Assembly (NCBI GenBank): GCA_025464695.1
Contig: JAODNQ010000225.1
Location: 1 to 15,090, forward strand
Direction: 5' to 3'
DNA from: Frankiales bacterium
GTDB taxonomy: Bacteria > Actinomycetota > Actinomycetes > Mycobacteriales > SCTD01
Length of the DNA: 15,090 nt
In this document: in pieces, positions 13,438-15,090 of the stretch
Layout: each line of letters starts with the position of its first letter
Position numbering within the stretch: position 1 is the first letter of the stretch
Program-made: the position numbers and the translations under genes
Notes under the pieces: generated by a model
The model's input: only the letters and a program-made list of their open reading frames with translations
Database searches by the model: none
Told to the model about the DNA's origin: nothing

Positions 13438-15090
13438 ATGCGCCGTACTTCCCTGCTCGCCTCCGCCGCCCTGCTCGGCGGCCTGCTCAGCGTGCTCCCT
13501 GCCCTCCCGGCCAGCGCGGAGGAGGTCTACGACAGGCCGGCCGACGGCGTGTTCGACGTCGAGGGGCACGGCTGGGGCCACGGCCGGGGCATGTCGCAGT
13601 GGGGCGCGCAGGGGGCGGCGGGCCTTGGCAAGACCGCCGACGAGATCACCAGCACCTACTACCCCGGCACCGTGCGGACTGTCCTGCCCGACAGCCCCAT
13701 CCGGGTCTGGCTGTCCGGCGACGAGGGGCGCGACACCACCGTCTACCCGGCCGCCGGCCTGACCGCGACCGACGCCGCGACCGGCACGACCTCGCCGCTG
13801 CCGCAGGGACCGAGCCGCTGGCGGGTGCGGGCCGACGGCGCCGGCCTCCACCTCGAGTCGCTGACCGGCAGCACCTGGACCGCCTTCGGGCCCACGACGC
13901 CGGGGCCGGTCCGGTTCGGCGGCACGACCTTCACCCGGGTCGCCCTTCCCGGCGGCAGCAGCCGCGACTACCGGGGCAGCGTCACCGCCGTCCGCAACGG
14001 CAGCGCTCTGCGCACCGTCGTCGTGCTCGGGCTCGAGGACTACCTGCTCGGGGTCGTGCCGCGGGAGGCCAGCGCCGGGTGGCGACCGGCCGCCCTGCAG
14101 GCCCAGGCGATCGCCGCGCGGTCCTACAGCGCGAACAAGCGCGCCCGGGTCGGCGGCTCCGGGACCTACGACATCTGCGACACCACGGCCTGCCAGGTCT
14201 TCGGCGGCAGCCGCCTCTACACGAGCAGCGGCAGCGTGACCGAGCTCGAGCCCGGCAGCACGACCGACGCGGTCCGCGCCACCGCGGGGGTCGTGCGCTC
14301 GGTCGACGGCACCCCGATCTTCAGCGAGTTCAGCAGCAGCAACGGCGGCTGGTCCACCGACGGCGATCAGCCGTACCTGCAGGCGCACGAGGACCCGTGG
14401 GACGGCGCCAGCGCCAACGCCGTCCACTCCTGGACCGCGAAGCTGCCCGTGACCGCGCTGGAGAAGCGCTTCCCCGGCGTGGGCACCCTGCAGCGCTTGC
14501 GCGTGACGCGGCGCGACGGCAACGGCGAGTGGGGCGGCCGGGTCAAGGAGGTCGTCCTCGAGGGCACCGGCGGCAGCCTCACCACCACGGGCGCCGGCGT
14601 GTACGGCGTCGCGACCTGGCCCGGCACCAGCACCGGGCTGCGCTCCACCTGGTTCCACGTGAAGGCGGAGGCCACCGGCAGCACGGTCGTCGAGCAGTCG
14701 GCGGCGCCCTCCCTCGTCCGCCCGCCGGGGGTGTCCACCGGCGCGCTGACCGTGGTGCTGCGGAACACGGGCACCACCACCTGGCCGGCGTCCGCGCTCC
14801 ACCTCGCCGTCAGCAGCCCGCCCGGGCAGGCCGACGCGCTGGTCGGCGGCAGCGCCCGCCCCGGCCGGTACACCGGCTCCGGTGACGTCGCCCCGGGGCA
14901 GACCGCCGCCTTCCGCGTCGACCTCGACGCCTCCGGCGTGGCGGCCGGCACCCACACCCGCGTCTACCGCGCGCGCCTCGGGGACGGCCCCGTCTTCGGC
15001 GCTCCCGTCACCTGGCGCGTCCCCGTGGCCGAGGCCCTGTTCCGCGCGGCCCGCGCCGCCACGCCCGTCGGCGTGGCCGCGCAGCGCACC
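13438..15090 (+). CDS. Secreted SpoIID/LytB-domain protein with C-terminal Ig-like domain, 3' end cut by window
   Basis: 551 residues are visible with no stop. A Sec signal peptide (MRRTS, hydrophobic core, cleavage near ASA-EE at 27) sends it outside. GHGWGHGRGMSQWGAQG (43-59) and YYPGT (73-77) are hallmark SpoIID/LytB motifs. The SpoIID core carries EDYLLGVVPREASAGW with Glu210, the position of the lytic transglycosylase glutamate in the family, then AIAARSYS, the cysteine pair Cys247-Cys252, and EFSSSNGG (about 299-306). SpoIID proteins cut glycan strands of peptidoglycan, often after amidases. From about 421 to 530 a beta-rich domain (VVLRNTGTTTWPAS; DVAPGQTAAFRVDL) resembles NBR1-type or CARDB-like Ig folds. 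The ATG has GAGG 11 bases upstream. The gap to the flippase-like gene is 36 bases, so co-transcription is likely. Sporulation itself is not implied. Confidence 0.92.
   Translation, partial: MRRTSLLASAALLGGLLSVLPALPASAEEVYDRPADGVFDVEGHGWGHGRGMSQWGAQGAAGLGKTADEITSTYYPGTVRTVLPDSPIRVWLSGDEGRDTTVYPAAGLTATDAATGTTSPLPQGPSRWRVRADGAGLHLESLTGSTWTAFGPTTPGPVRFGGTTFTRVALPGGSSRDYRGSVTAVRNGSALRTVVVLGLEDYLLGVVPREASAGWRPAALQAQAIAARSYSANKRARVGGSGTYDICDTTACQVFGGSRLYTSSGSVTELEPGSTTDAVRATAGVVRSVDGTPIFSEFSSSNGGWSTDGDQPYLQAHEDPWDGASANAVHSWTAKLPVTALEKRFPGVGTLQRLRVTRRDGNGEWGGRVKEVVLEGTGGSLTTTGAGVYGVATWPGTSTGLRSTWFHVKAEATGSTVVEQSAAPSLVRPPGVSTGALTVVLRNTGTTTWPASALHLAVSSPPGQADALVGGSARPGRYTGSGDVAPGQTAAFRVDLDASGVAAGTHTRVYRARLGDGPVFGAPVTWRVPVAEALFRAARAATPVGVAAQRT

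Noticed and set aside
12442..14955. Very long minus-strand open frame running upstream of the methyltransferase at 11815-12441, opposite the flippase-like and SpoIID genes
   Set aside because: Its translation is low-complexity Gly/Ala/Arg/Glu/Gln-rich sequence, a known artefact of GC-rich antisense frames. The plus-strand genes have clear domains and motifs, and the methyltransferase has its own leaderless promoter and ATG at 12441.
1..15090. Mobile elements, CRISPR arrays, tRNA or rRNA genes
   Set aside because: No transposase or integrase motifs, regularly spaced repeats, tRNA-like cloverleaf or rRNA-like stretches were found by eye. A dedicated tRNA or CRISPR search would be the decisive check.

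Overview
The window is a very GC-rich, densely packed stretch of bacterial chromosome. Third codon positions are almost all G or C, GTG starts are common, genes overlap by 4 bases, and several genes look leaderless. This points to a high-GC actinobacterium (Actinomycetota). I cannot name a genus. I see no rRNA, tRNA, CRISPR array, transposase or integrase. Nearly everything serves cell-surface polysaccharide synthesis, modification and export.

Layout. (1) Bases 4082 to 1, minus strand: an ABC-2 polysaccharide exporter, made of a Wzm-type permease and a Wzt-type ATPase with a C-terminal glycan-binding-type domain. A SAM methyltransferase and a GT2 glycosyltransferase follow; the last runs off the left edge. 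(2) Bases 4151 to 8007, plus strand, divergent from the exporter: two large multi-membrane-span GT-C-like proteins overlapping by 4 bases. (3) Bases 10223 to 7997, minus: a polyprenyl-phosphate-sugar-synthase-like GT2, a hexapeptide-repeat acyltransferase and a small alpha/beta hydrolase, each overlapping the next by 4 bases. The hydrolase converges on the second GT-C gene with an 11-base tail overlap. (4) Bases 11245 to 10403, minus: a stand-alone AbiEi/DUF559-type protein, the one gene with no obvious glycan role. (5) Bases 12441 to 11379, minus: a second SAM methyltransferase and a small four-helix membrane protein. (6) Bases 12466 to the right edge, plus: a flippase-like (LPG_synthase_TM type) membrane protein and a secreted SpoIID/LytB-domain protein cut by the window.

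How the genes may work together (inference). The exporter, methyltransferase and GT2 resemble the Gram-negative O-antigen route in which a terminal modification on the non-reducing end is read by the Wzt C-terminal domain before export. The Dpm1-like GT2 could make a lipid-linked sugar that the membrane-embedded GT-C proteins use outside the membrane. The acyltransferase and hydrolase could add and trim acyl groups.

Regulation. Five gene starts that head transcription units have a TANNNT -10-like hexamer exactly 6 or 7 bases before the start codon and no Shine-Dalgarno sequence, as expected for leaderless actinobacterial transcripts. At 12442-12465 two such promoters point in opposite directions and share one TA step at the exact centre of the 24-base gap. 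This is the most striking non-coding signal in the window. The non-coding gaps are 4096-4138, 10236-10402 and 11246-11378; the last two carry inverted repeats and are described below.
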